Assembly: GCF_012641395.1 (NCBI RefSeq)
Contig: NZ_JABAIH010000001.1
Coordinates: forward strand, 620,001-684,000
Source: Rhizobium sp. P32RR-XVIII
GTDB lineage: Bacteria > Pseudomonadota > Alphaproteobacteria > Rhizobiales > Rhizobiaceae
Reading direction: 5' to 3'
Length of the DNA: 64,000 bases
The notes under the pieces are model-generated. The model saw only the letters and a program-made list of their open reading frames with translations. It was not told the origin of the DNA and did no database searches. The translations under genes were made by a program, and so were the position numbers. Shown here piece by piece: positions 17,906 through 26,104 of the stretch. The first letter of the stretch is position 1. Each line of letters begins with the position of its first letter.

Positions 17906-19138
17906 ATGACGAGCATTTTGACGAACACGTCCGCAATGGCCGCACTCCAGACGCTGCGCAGCGTTAACGCCAGCCTGGAGGATACGCAGAACCGTGTTTC
18001 CTCCGGCCTGCGCGTGAGTGACGCTGCCGACAATGCCGCCTACTGGTCGATCGCAACCACCATGCGCTCCGACAATGGGGCCCTTTCCGCCGTTTCCGAC
18101 GCTCTCGGACTCGGTTCTGCTAAGGTTGACACTGCCTATTCCGGCATGAACGCGGCTATCGACGTCGTCACCGAGATCAAGAACAAGCTGGTCGCCGCAA
18201 CGGAAGAGGGTGTCGACAAGACGAAGATCCAGACCGAGATCAGCCAGCTTCAGCAGCAGTTGAAGAGTATCGGCGACGCGGCCTCGTTCTCCGGCGAAAA
18301 CTGGCTGGAAGCCAATCTCACCGCCGCAGGTGGCTCGGTGGAGAAGAGCGTCGTTGCTTCGTTTGTCCGTGATTCCTCCGGCAACGTCTCGGTGAAGAAG
18401 GTCGACTACACGCTGAACAGCACCAACGTCCTGTTTGACACCGGTGCCACGCTGTCGGATCCTTTAGATCCTACCAGTCCGAAATATGGCCAAGGGATTC
18501 TGGACAAGGCGAACACGATTGAGGGCAACGGCGTTTCGGTCGACGTCAACATCGGCGGCACCGTGTCCTCGTACAACGTCATCAAGTACACGACCCAAGA
18601 CGTCATCGCTGACGGTGCGACCTTCGACAGCGGCGGCCAGGTGGCTGTTGGCGGCACTGCGGGTTTCACGGGCTATGTCAAGGTCGCCGATGATACCTGG
18701 GTTGTGGCCATCGACCAAGCGGGCGCCACGGATCACGAGATCTTCGCCACTGACGTCGACACCAGCGGAGTCTGGGCGATCGACGAGACGAACCTCGCCA
18801 CCGCGTCAATGACAACTTCCGTATCGTCCCTGAAGATCGACAACAGCACCACGTCAACTCAGATCGACGGCCTCGTTTCGATGGTCGACAGCGTCCTCAA
18901 GCAGATGACCAGTGCTGCTTCCCAGCTCGGCTCCATGAACTCGCGCATCGACATGCAGACCGATTTCGTGTCGAAGCTGATGGACTCGATCGACAAGGGT
19001 GTCGGCAAGCTCGTGGACGCCGACATGGAAGCCGAATCCAGCAAGTTGACGGCACTGCAGACGCAGCAGCAGCTCGCCGTCCAGTCGCTGTCGATCGCCA
19101 ACTCCTCGTCGCAGAACATCCTGTCGCTCTTCAAATAA
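17906..19138 (+). CDS. flaD: FlaD flagellin
   Basis: 410 residues, start MTSILTNTSAMAALQTLRSV. Like FlaA/FlaB but more diverged at the N-terminal third and with a 12-residue insertion near residue 190 (LSDPLDPTSPKYGQ region, 18450-18495). The following stretch GNGVSVDVNIGGTVSSYNVI to about WVVAIDQ is almost identical to FlaB. The C-terminus ends SSQNILSLFK. The symbol follows the rhizobial order flaA-flaB-flaD-flaC. Confidence 0.88.
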   Translation: MTSILTNTSAMAALQTLRSVNASLEDTQNRVSSGLRVSDAADNAAYWSIATTMRSDNGALSAVSDALGLGSAKVDTAYSGMNAAIDVVTEIKNKLVAATEEGVDKTKIQTEISQLQQQLKSIGDAASFSGENWLEANLTAAGGSVEKSVVASFVRDSSGNVSVKKVDYTLNSTNVLFDTGATLSDPLDPTSPKYGQGILDKANTIEGNGVSVDVNIGGTVSSYNVIKYTTQDVIADGATFDSGGQVAVGGTAGFTGYVKVADDTWVVAIDQAGATDHEIFATDVDTSGVWAIDETNLATASMTTSVSSLKIDNSTTSTQIDGLVSMVDSVLKQMTSAASQLGSMNSRIDMQTDFVSKLMDSIDKGVGKLVDADMEAESSKLTALQTQQQLAVQSLSIANSSSQNILSLFK

Positions 19139-19182
19139 AAACGGCAACGCCGGCAGCGCACCGGCTCTGCGAACAGAGAATC

Positions 19183-19209
19183 AGAGCCGCGCCTCCCGGG
19201 CGCGGCTCT
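19183..19209 (+). terminator. Hairpin after flaD
   Basis: AGAGCCGCGCC (19183-19193) pairs perfectly with GGCGCGGCTCT (19199-19209) around a 5-base loop, 45 bases after the flaD stop. Only a short T-run follows. Confidence 0.65.
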
Positions 19210-19387
19210 TGCCGTATCTACGACCAGGAATTGCCTCGCTTGCGGCGGCTTCTTTTTCGCGAAATCAAGACCTTGCCTAAAGCTTGCGTGGACCGCTGGG
19301 AGGCACTTGCCGTCGCGGTAAATGTTAGGTTAATTTCAGCGAAGAGTTGATTTGATTGCGACGCACCGGTTGGAGGGACCAGCCGGA

Positions 19388-19458
19388 GGCATGAAGCCAG
19401 TAAGGTCGCTGCCGGCAATCCCGGCCTGTCCCTTTTCCTTCATTTCGAGGATTTATCG
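19388..19458 (+). promoter_or_regulatory. flaC leader: shared flagellin leader, diverged RBS part
   Basis: GGCATGAAGCC (19388), hairpin GCCGG/CCGGC (19411-19415 with 19421-19425) and TGTCCC (19427-19432) are kept. The ribosome binding site is CGAGGA (from 19446) and is not complementary to TGTCCC, so the second pairing is lost. The rest of the gap from 19210 holds no other clear signal. Confidence 0.5.
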
Positions 19459-20412
19459 ATGGCCTACACCATAACAGACGTAGGCGCGTTGAACGTGCTC
19501 ACCGTTCTTCGCGGCGTTAACAAGGAGGCCGACTCCATTCAGCGGCAGATATCGTCGATGATGCGTGTTGAGACGGCCGCGGATAATGCGACTTCCTGGG
19601 CGGCTGCGACGACTCTGCGATCCGACGACAACGCGATGAAGACGATCGACGACGCCCTCGGTGTCGGCAGCGCCAAGGTCGACACGACCTATACCGCGCT
19701 GACGTCTCTTATCGATGTGGTTTCGAAGATGCGCTCTACGATTGTTTCGGCGACCGATCCGGCCAACGATCGAGAGAAGCTCAACATCACCCTGGATCAG
19801 TACAAAGCGCAGCTGGATACCATCGTATATTCCGTGAATTTCAACGGCGAGAACTGGCTGCTGAACCGCGATGCGACCGCGCCGGCGCAACGGTCCGTTA
19901 CCGGCGGATTCGTGCGCGGCCCGAACGGTGAATTCTACCCGCAGAACATTACTTATCCGGCTGCCGACGCAATCATGATCGACACGAGCGACGCAAGCCG
20001 CGGCCTGCTGACGAAATCGATAAGTGCCGATCCGGCTGCCGTGCCGGCCCGCAACTACTATCTGCTCGATGCTGGTTCGACCACGCCTGCAACTGGCACC
20101 CAGATATCGATCTCGGTCAACTCGACGTCGCAAGACCTGCAGGACATGCTCAACGTGTTGGATAACGTCCTCTCGAACCTCAATACGACGGCCACCGGGC
20201 TCGGCACGATGAACGCGCGCATCGAGGATCGGCAGAGCTACGTGGAGACGCTTTCGAAATCCCTGAAGACGGGCATTGGCGCTCTCGTCGATACCGATAT
20301 GGATGAAGCTTCGGCCCGACAGGCCGCGTTCGAAACGGCGCGGGACATGGGGACTGAAGCACTCTCGATCATGAACACCTCCGCAAGCAAGATTCTCATC
20401 CTGCTTGAGTAG
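19459..20412 (+). CDS. flaC: FlaC, divergent minor flagellin
   Basis: 317 residues, about 80-90 shorter than the other three because the surface domain is reduced. The D0/D1 ends are recognisable but diverged (MAYTITDVGALNVLTVLRGV at the start, SIMNTSASKILILLE at the end; TDMDEASARQAAFET for the conserved C-terminal helix). Probably a minor filament subunit. Terminal gene of the flagellin array. Confidence 0.88.
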   Translation: MAYTITDVGALNVLTVLRGVNKEADSIQRQISSMMRVETAADNATSWAAATTLRSDDNAMKTIDDALGVGSAKVDTTYTALTSLIDVVSKMRSTIVSATDPANDREKLNITLDQYKAQLDTIVYSVNFNGENWLLNRDATAPAQRSVTGGFVRGPNGEFYPQNITYPAADAIMIDTSDASRGLLTKSISADPAAVPARNYYLLDAGSTTPATGTQISISVNSTSQDLQDMLNVLDNVLSNLNTTATGLGTMNARIEDRQSYVETLSKSLKTGIGALVDTDMDEASARQAAFETARDMGTEALSIMNTSASKILILLE

Positions 20413-20423
20413 TTGCGCCTCGC

Positions 20424-20450
20424 GAATGGCAGGCGGGGAGACTGCCATTC
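20424..20450 (+). terminator. Hairpin after flaC
   Basis: GAATGGCAG (20424-20432) pairs perfectly with CTGCCATTC (20442-20450), 9-base loop, 11 bases after the flaC stop. T-rich sequence follows 15-25 bases on. Confidence 0.55.
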
Positions 20451-20608
20451 ATCCTCGCGCAAGTTTGGCTTTCTAGTTTCGACCAGAGACGTTGTGAGCC
20501 GTGCCGAGGGCTGCCGAAGGCCTTCGAAGCCGCTGCTGGCGTAAGTTTGGTTCGTTTGAGGCGGGACGCGCGCATGCCGAAACTGATTGCAAAGGCCGGG
20601 TGGTTTTG

Positions 20609-21250
20609 ATGAGCGCTATGCTTTCCCGGTATTTGAAGGACTTCGGAGAGACGAGACCCGCTGAGCCGGTCATCGACCTTAACAGCTCTGCGGACGATAG
20701 CTATGGCGGCTTGCCGGACACATCGGAAATGCCCCCCGCCGTCGACGTTGAGGCTGAGCGCCGCGACGCCTACAGCGAAGGCCATGCGGCGGCTACGGCC
20801 GAGTTGACCGAGAAATACGAGCTCGAGGCCCAGGCAGTCGCGCTTGTCCACCAGCGGGAGAAAGACGACCTGGTGGCAAAGCATGCAGAAGAGTTGGCGG
20901 GGGTGATCGCACGCCGGCTAGATGCAATTGCCGCGGAGGTCGCCGATCTCGTGAGCGCCGCGACCGCGAAAGCGATAGCGCCGGTGCTGACGGAAGCAGT
21001 TGCTGCTGAAGCCGTCTCAAGTCTTGCGACGTTATTGCACGAGGCAATCTTGGAAGGCGCGCCAGGCTCGATGATAGTCAAAGGCCCGGCGCAGCTCTTT
21101 GAATTGCTCAAGGCCGAAATGGGCGAAAGACAGAATCTGCTGCGCCATCAGGAGACCGATGATGTCGATCTCGTTGTTGAGGTCGAGGATTCCGTCCTGG
21201 TCACGCGCATTTCCGCTTGGTCTGCCAGCCTGAAGAAAGTTCTTGAATGA
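20609..21250 (+). CDS. FliH-like export ATPase regulator (candidate)
   Basis: 213 residues, soluble. About residues 60-125 form a charged, Ala/Glu-rich helix (RRDAYSEGHAAATAELTEKY and on), then a region of the FliH/YscL kind (APVLTEAVAAEAVSSLATLL; IVKGPAQLFELLKAEMG) ending DVDLVVEVEDSVLVTRISAW. This layout fits a FliH stator for FliI, which lacks any other candidate here. Its stop overlaps the motB ATG by 4 bases. The start at 20609 follows GGTGG; 20618 is an alternative. Family call is by eye. Confidence 0.7.
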   Translation: MSAMLSRYLKDFGETRPAEPVIDLNSSADDSYGGLPDTSEMPPAVDVEAERRDAYSEGHAAATAELTEKYELEAQAVALVHQREKDDLVAKHAEELAGVIARRLDAIAAEVADLVSAATAKAIAPVLTEAVAAEAVSSLATLLHEAILEGAPGSMIVKGPAQLFELLKAEMGERQNLLRHQETDDVDLVVEVEDSVLVTRISAWSASLKKVLE

Positions 21251-22551
21251 GCGAAAGCGAAAATCATCACCACGGCAGGAACGAAGTCATCATCGTCAAG
21301 CGGCATGGTGGCGGCGACCATGAGGGCGGGCATGGCGGAGCATGGAAAATCGCTTATGCCGATTTCATGACCGCGATGATGGCGTTCTTCCTCGTCATGT
21401 GGCTTGTTAACGCCGCGAACGAGGAGACGAAGGCGTCGGTGGCCACCTACTTCAATCCGATCAAGCTCGCGGATGAGAAGCCAACCGAAAAAGGTTTGAA
21501 AAAGCCTGTCGACCAGGCTGATGGCGAGGAAAAGCAGGACAAATCAAAGGAAAAGGAGGATGAGCCCACCAAGGGCGCGTCTGCTGCCAATGGTGACGAT
21601 CAGACCTCGTCCTCCGGCGACAAGACGAATTACTCCGAAGCCAATTTCTTCGAAAATCCTTACTCTGTTCTGGCTGAGATTGCACAGGAAGTCGGTCAGC
21701 AGGCAAATGTCAGCGTCAAGGGCGAGGGTGGCGCGAGCGATTCCGGCCCTGCAACCGGTGCCGATGGCGGGCAGGCTTATCGCGATCCGTTCGACCCGGA
21801 TTTCTGGACGAAGCAGGTCGAGGTTTCACAGACAGACAAGGCCTCCCAGGCGCCAGGCGAAAAGACCACACAGGCTGCAGCCGATGAAGCCGACCCCAAT
21901 CCGAAAGCCGATGCGACGGAACTAGCGAAGGCGGAGGCTGCCGCCTCGAGCGCGGATCGGGCAGCAGCACCGGTCAATTCGCCACAGGACAAAGCGCCCA
22001 ATGAAAGCGCCGCCCTGTCCCCGGGCAAGCCGAGTGCAGCCGCAACTGGCGGACAGACATCTGCCGCGCAAACGGTGGCCGACGCACAGAAGCAGGCGGA
22101 GGAACTGCAGCAGGAAATCGCCAAGCAGATCGGTGGGGTCGCGGGTAAGCTTGCCGAGGGCTTGACCGTCACACCGGCGGAAGGCGGGCTGCTCGTAAGC
22201 CTCTCTGACCAGAGCGACAGCTCCATGTTCAATGTCGGCTCCGCCGTTCCGCGCAAGGAAATGGTGCTGGCGATGGAAAAGATCGGCGAAATTCTGAAGG
22301 ATCGTCAAGGAGCGGTGGTAATCCGCGGCCATACGGATGGCCGCCAGTACAAGGGAACCGACAACGCAAACTGGCGCCTCTCGACGGATCGTGCCCAGGC
22401 GGCCTACTACATGCTCGTCCGCGGTGGGCTGGATGAGAAGCGCATCTCCCAGGTTTCTGGCTTTGCCGATCGCAAGCTGAAGCTGCCGGATGACCCATTC
22501 AATGCCGCCAACCGCCGCATTGAAATCCTGGTTCAGGCGGATCAAGGATAA
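21247..22551 (+). CDS. motB: MotB, stator subunit with peptidoglycan-binding domain
   Basis: 434 residues. The His/Gly-rich cytoplasmic N-terminus is followed by one membrane helix (KIAYADFMTAMMAFFLVMWL) with the proton-accepting Asp39, then a very long, low-complexity acidic/Ala-rich linker (about 75-285) and the OmpA-like domain (IRGHTDGRQYKGTDNANWRL to AANRRIEILV). The linker makes it longer than the enteric protein; in rhizobia this periplasmic part interacts with MotC. Confidence 0.95.
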   Translation: MSESENHHHGRNEVIIVKRHGGGDHEGGHGGAWKIAYADFMTAMMAFFLVMWLVNAANEETKASVATYFNPIKLADEKPTEKGLKKPVDQADGEEKQDKSKEKEDEPTKGASAANGDDQTSSSGDKTNYSEANFFENPYSVLAEIAQEVGQQANVSVKGEGGASDSGPATGADGGQAYRDPFDPDFWTKQVEVSQTDKASQAPGEKTTQAAADEADPNPKADATELAKAEAAASSADRAAAPVNSPQDKAPNESAALSPGKPSAAATGGQTSAAQTVADAQKQAEELQQEIAKQIGGVAGKLAEGLTVTPAEGGLLVSLSDQSDSSMFNVGSAVPRKEMVLAMEKIGEILKDRQGAVVIRGHTDGRQYKGTDNANWRLSTDRAQAAYYMLVRGGLDEKRISQVSGFADRKLKLPDDPFNAANRRIEILVQADQG

Positions 22552-22555
22552 TCTC

Positions 22556-23863
22556 ATGGCGCGCTTGCAGCACCGTCATCTTCTTCTGGCTGTCGGACTG
22601 GCGATCGCTTCGCCTGCCGTCGCGACCGGAGGAGATCAGGAAAACGCGGCGCCGTACAAGATGCTGCGTTCGCTCCAGTTCGTGCAGGACTCGGTTGCTC
22701 TCGGGGATAGCTCGGCCGGTGAGATGCAGCGCTTCATGCTGGGGACGATAGATCAGCGCCTGCGGTCCGTGGACCCTTCCGTCTTCGAGGACGCCCGCAA
22801 TGTCGATGCCGCACTCATCTATGCGATGAGCGGCGGCAATCCGGCTACGCTCGAGTATCTGATCGCTCGCGACGTGAACGGCTATTTCGACAATCGCGTG
22901 ACCGATGTTCTACGCAAGTATCTAAGCGGCAAGGGCCTGCTCGTCGCGAAGTCACTGGTCGATATCGCCAACGAGTATCAGGACAAGAAGATTGGTCCTT
23001 ACCTCGATCTGGTCGCGGGTAATGTCATGGTGGCGCAGAACCCCACCGAAGCACTCAAGCTCTACGATCAGGCACGTCTTGCTGTCCCGGGCACGATCGT
23101 CGAAGAAGCAGCGCTTCGCCGTTCCGTCGCGATCAGCGTCCAAGCGGGCCTGGTCGACAGGGGGCTCGGTTACTCGCAGCGCTACGTGCGGCGATTCCTT
23201 CACTCGCCCTATGCAAGCCAATTTGCTGATCTCTTCGTCAAGCTGGTGATCGAACACAACGAAGTGAAGACGGAAGATATCGTCGCCATCCTCTCCTTCA
23301 TGGACGAGCCAAGACGGCGCGAGGTCTATCTTCGCATCGCGCGCGCTGCCGGCATTGCGGGCAAGGCTGAGCTTGCGAAAACAGCGGCGACATATGCGCA
23401 GTCGCTTGCCGGTGCAGAGGATAATGCCCTCGGCCCGGTTGCGGATTTTTACGGAAACATGGCCTCAGTCTCCACCGCCGATGTCGACGCCGCGGCCAAA
23501 AGCATCAGCAGCGTTGCCGACAGCGAACTCTCCCCGCGTGATCGTGCGCTTCGAGCCGCGGCGCAATCAATTGCGGAGCAGGTGTTGCAAGAACCGGACG
23601 TGGCAAGCCTGACGCAAGCATCAAAATCTAAACCTTCTAATGAAGAAAATACTTCTGGACAGGCTGCCGCATCGGCCAGCGATGGATCTCCGCCCGGGTC
23701 TTCGGCACCTTCCGAGCCCGTTGACGATGGGGCAGCGCCAAGCCCGGCATCCGGCAGCACTGAGGGTCAGCAGGATGCTGACTCGGCATTCACATCTTTC
23801 ATGACGACGAGCCGTGCGAAACTCGATGAAATCGACGGGCTTTTAAGCAAAGAAGGCAATTGA
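22556..23863 (+). CDS. motC: MotC, periplasmic motility protein
   Basis: 435 residues with a signal peptide (LLLAVGLAIASPAVA). The body is helical (residues 40-350), the C-terminus Ser/Pro/Glu-rich. In S. meliloti MotC binds the periplasmic part of MotB and is needed for rotation; MotE is its chaperone. The start at 22556 is 5 bases after the motB stop, with AAGGA overlapping that stop. The gene ends 2 bases before fliK. Confidence 0.9.
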   Translation: MARLQHRHLLLAVGLAIASPAVATGGDQENAAPYKMLRSLQFVQDSVALGDSSAGEMQRFMLGTIDQRLRSVDPSVFEDARNVDAALIYAMSGGNPATLEYLIARDVNGYFDNRVTDVLRKYLSGKGLLVAKSLVDIANEYQDKKIGPYLDLVAGNVMVAQNPTEALKLYDQARLAVPGTIVEEAALRRSVAISVQAGLVDRGLGYSQRYVRRFLHSPYASQFADLFVKLVIEHNEVKTEDIVAILSFMDEPRRREVYLRIARAAGIAGKAELAKTAATYAQSLAGAEDNALGPVADFYGNMASVSTADVDAAAKSISSVADSELSPRDRALRAAAQSIAEQVLQEPDVASLTQASKSKPSNEENTSGQAAASASDGSPPGSSAPSEPVDDGAAPSPASGSTEGQQDADSAFTSFMTTSRAKLDEIDGLLSKEGN

Positions 23864-23865
23864 CG

Positions 23866-25317
23866 ATGGACATGAGCGTTCCGGGAGGAGGCGTCGCCGC
23901 CGAGGCAGCGCAGGCTACCAGAGGCAATGGTGCGGCTGCAAAGCGCGACGATCAAGATAAGGGCGGCTTTTCCGACCTGGTCTCCAAGGCTGGAAGCAGT
24001 TCTCAGAACAATGATTCTGTGAACCAGGCCGGCACCGACCGTGGGGATGCGCCTGGTAGTGAAGATGCACATGCAGCAGATGGCGTGCGCCAAGGCGCCC
24101 GGATGAAGCCCATGATTGCTCTTCGCGACGCGTCCTTGAAGCAACATGTGCTGACGCCGCCGGAAGCAGCAATTACGATTGGCAAATCCGGCAAGGATCA
24201 AATCGAGGACGGCGGCGATACGGCCGCAGAGACGCTTGACGTGAAGAACGGCATAAGCCGCGACGACAAGGCCGAGGCTCATCCGGTGAAGGGAACCAAG
24301 CCAGCGAAAACGAGCGGGACCCGTGGAGACAGAAACGCCGACCCAAGCTCCCTCTCTGGCGCAGACTCAGCCTCTGATGTGCTCGGCCTGCTGAACAGCG
24401 ATTCACCGGATGCCCGCTTCGCCACGGCGATACCCCTCGTGCATATGAATGCGAAGAACGACACGGCTGGCGAGAAGGCGAGTGGCGGCAAGGGCGCCGT
24501 GTCCACTGCGCGTTTGCGCGGGGTGGAGACGCCTGAGCCAGGTGCTGCACAGACAGCCTTGGCGGCAATCGGAGCCAACACGAGCGATGCGCAGCTGCCT
24601 GCCACCGACGGGGCTGCCGACGCCGACGGAAAGACGAAATTCCGGCTAAGTCGCGCAGACGGACGTGGCCAGTCGATGGACATGCGTATCGCTGTTGATC
24701 AGGACAGCTCGGCCAGCGGCAAGGTCAAGGGCGATGGCGAGACCGTCACGGTCCTCGATTCGCGCCGTTTTATCGGACTCGCACAGAATTCTGCATCCGT
24801 TACAGCCGCGATCAGCGGTGACAGCGAATGGGCGCGTGCGATGCAGCCCGGTTCAGCGCTCTCGAATGCTGCCGAATGGACGAGCACCGGAAAGGTGGTC
24901 AATACCCTGAAGATCCAGATGGCGCCGGTCGATCTCGGGGTCGTCACGGCAACCATGCGGCTTTCCGGCGACGCCCTGAACGTCGATCTGAAGGTTGCGA
25001 CCGGCGCCGCATACCGGCAGCTCAAGGAAGACCAGGACCACATCATCGAAGCGCTGCGCAGTCAGGGTTATGCCGTCGACAAAGTCACGATCAGTATGGC
25101 CCCTGCGGCGCAGCCGGATGCCGGCAACCAGCCAAATGCGCAGGGACAGTTTCCACAGCACCAGCAATCGCTGCAGCAGGGGCAGGGCGGTGAAGCACGC
25201 GAGCGACACAGCCAACCGCAGGGCGGAAACGGAGGCTTCAATGGTGGAGGCGAGACCGATGCTGAGACTGCTTCTGGTACCTCTGGCAGTGGTGCTCCTG
25301 GCAGCGTCTACCTCTAG
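23866..25317 (+). CDS. fliK: FliK (formerly MotD), hook-length control protein
   Basis: 483 residues, mostly polar and disordered, with one folded C-terminal domain (about 345-410): LKIQMAPVDLGVVTATMRLS, then LRSQGYAVDKVTISMAP, the FliK/Flg_hook motif that signals FlhB to switch. The Gln/Gly-rich tail follows. Called MotD in early S. meliloti work and later reassigned as FliK. The 3' end overlaps the next gene by about 59 bases. Confidence 0.9.
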   Translation: MDMSVPGGGVAAEAAQATRGNGAAAKRDDQDKGGFSDLVSKAGSSSQNNDSVNQAGTDRGDAPGSEDAHAADGVRQGARMKPMIALRDASLKQHVLTPPEAAITIGKSGKDQIEDGGDTAAETLDVKNGISRDDKAEAHPVKGTKPAKTSGTRGDRNADPSSLSGADSASDVLGLLNSDSPDARFATAIPLVHMNAKNDTAGEKASGGKGAVSTARLRGVETPEPGAAQTALAAIGANTSDAQLPATDGAADADGKTKFRLSRADGRGQSMDMRIAVDQDSSASGKVKGDGETVTVLDSRRFIGLAQNSASVTAAISGDSEWARAMQPGSALSNAAEWTSTGKVVNTLKIQMAPVDLGVVTATMRLSGDALNVDLKVATGAAYRQLKEDQDHIIEALRSQGYAVDKVTISMAPAAQPDAGNQPNAQGQFPQHQQSLQQGQGGEARERHSQPQGGNGGFNGGGETDAETASGTSGSGAPGSVYL

Positions 25318-25822
25318 CGCAAGCGCCTCCACCGGAGCCTGCGAGAAGGAGATCCAGTCCGCTGCCGCGAGATACGGCATACCGGAAGGCATTCTCTATT
25401 CCGTGGGGTTAACTGAGACCGGGCGCAAGGGTTCGCTTTATCCTTTTGCGCTCAACATAGAAGGCAAGGCAGTCTTTCCTCCGTCCGAGCAGGACGCGTT
25501 GAGGCAGTTCTATTTGGCGCTCAATAGCGGCGCCAAGCTGATCGACATCGGCTGCATGCAAATCAACCATTACTTTCATGGTGAGAACTTCCGCTCAGCG
25601 GAAGACATGTTCGACCCGCATCGCAATGTCGAATATGCGGCGAAGTTCCTTCGCAATCTCCACGATCGTCATGAGACCTGGACTATGGCGGTAGCCAGAT
25701 ACCATGCCGGACCGAACAATAACCCCGCCCAGAAGCAATATGTCTGTCGTGTTATCGCGAATCTGGTGGCGACCGGCTACGGCAAGTGGACTCCCAATGC
25801 GAGTGCATTTTGCCAGAATTGA
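25259..25822 (+). CDS. Lytic transglycosylase (flagellar peptidoglycan hydrolase)
   Basis: 187 residues. A signal peptide (MLRLLLVPLAVVLLAASTSS) is followed by an SLT-type fold: catalytic Glu in GLTETG, then IGCMQIN and RYHAGPNN. Three Cys may form disulfides. It probably opens the murein for the rod, a job done elsewhere by the C-terminal half of FlgJ, which is absent from the FlgJ here. The start lies inside fliK; ATG 25259 follows GGAGG at 8 bases, and ATG 25241, with GGAGG at 5 bases, is also possible. Confidence 0.85.
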   Translation: MLRLLLVPLAVVLLAASTSSASASTGACEKEIQSAAARYGIPEGILYSVGLTETGRKGSLYPFALNIEGKAVFPPSEQDALRQFYLALNSGAKLIDIGCMQINHYFHGENFRSAEDMFDPHRNVEYAAKFLRNLHDRHETWTMAVARYHAGPNNNPAQKQYVCRVIANLVATGYGKWTPNASAFCQN

Positions 25823-26104
25823 TGCAATCAAAAATTGAAAAATGTGAACAAAACGGAATCGTGCCGCAATGTGGCAACTTTTGGTCCAAAATTGGATTCG
25901 CAAGACCTAATTTACAGTTCATTAAACTTTCCACGCGATTTTTGTGTCGAAAGTCGGTGAGACATACTAAATATAGAGCAAATCGCGGTCAAATTGTTAA
26001 TCAACTATTAATTTCTGCCATTGAGTTCCAGCAGCTTGTCCCAGAATCGCGCGATTCGTACCCATAGGCGCATCGAGGTGCCACACTGATTCGGAGGCGG
26101 ACGA
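25823..26104 (+). promoter_or_regulatory. rem promoter region with CtrA-type box
   Basis: An AT-rich 282-base gap, clearly poorer in GC than its neighbours. TTAA-N7-TTAA lies at 25997-26011, an exact CtrA full-site consensus, 94 bases before the rem ATG. A possible sigma-70 promoter is TTGTGT (25942) with a 17-base spacer and TACTAA (25965-25970). GGAGG precedes the ATG. VisNR is known to activate rem in S. meliloti; its site cannot be read here. No clear terminator for the transglycosylase gene is seen. Confidence 0.5.

Noticed and set aside
15000..19138. Repeated blocks considered as a mobile element or CRISPR
   Set aside because: The repeats are flagellin coding sequence in frame; there are no short spaced repeats, inverted ends or transposase.
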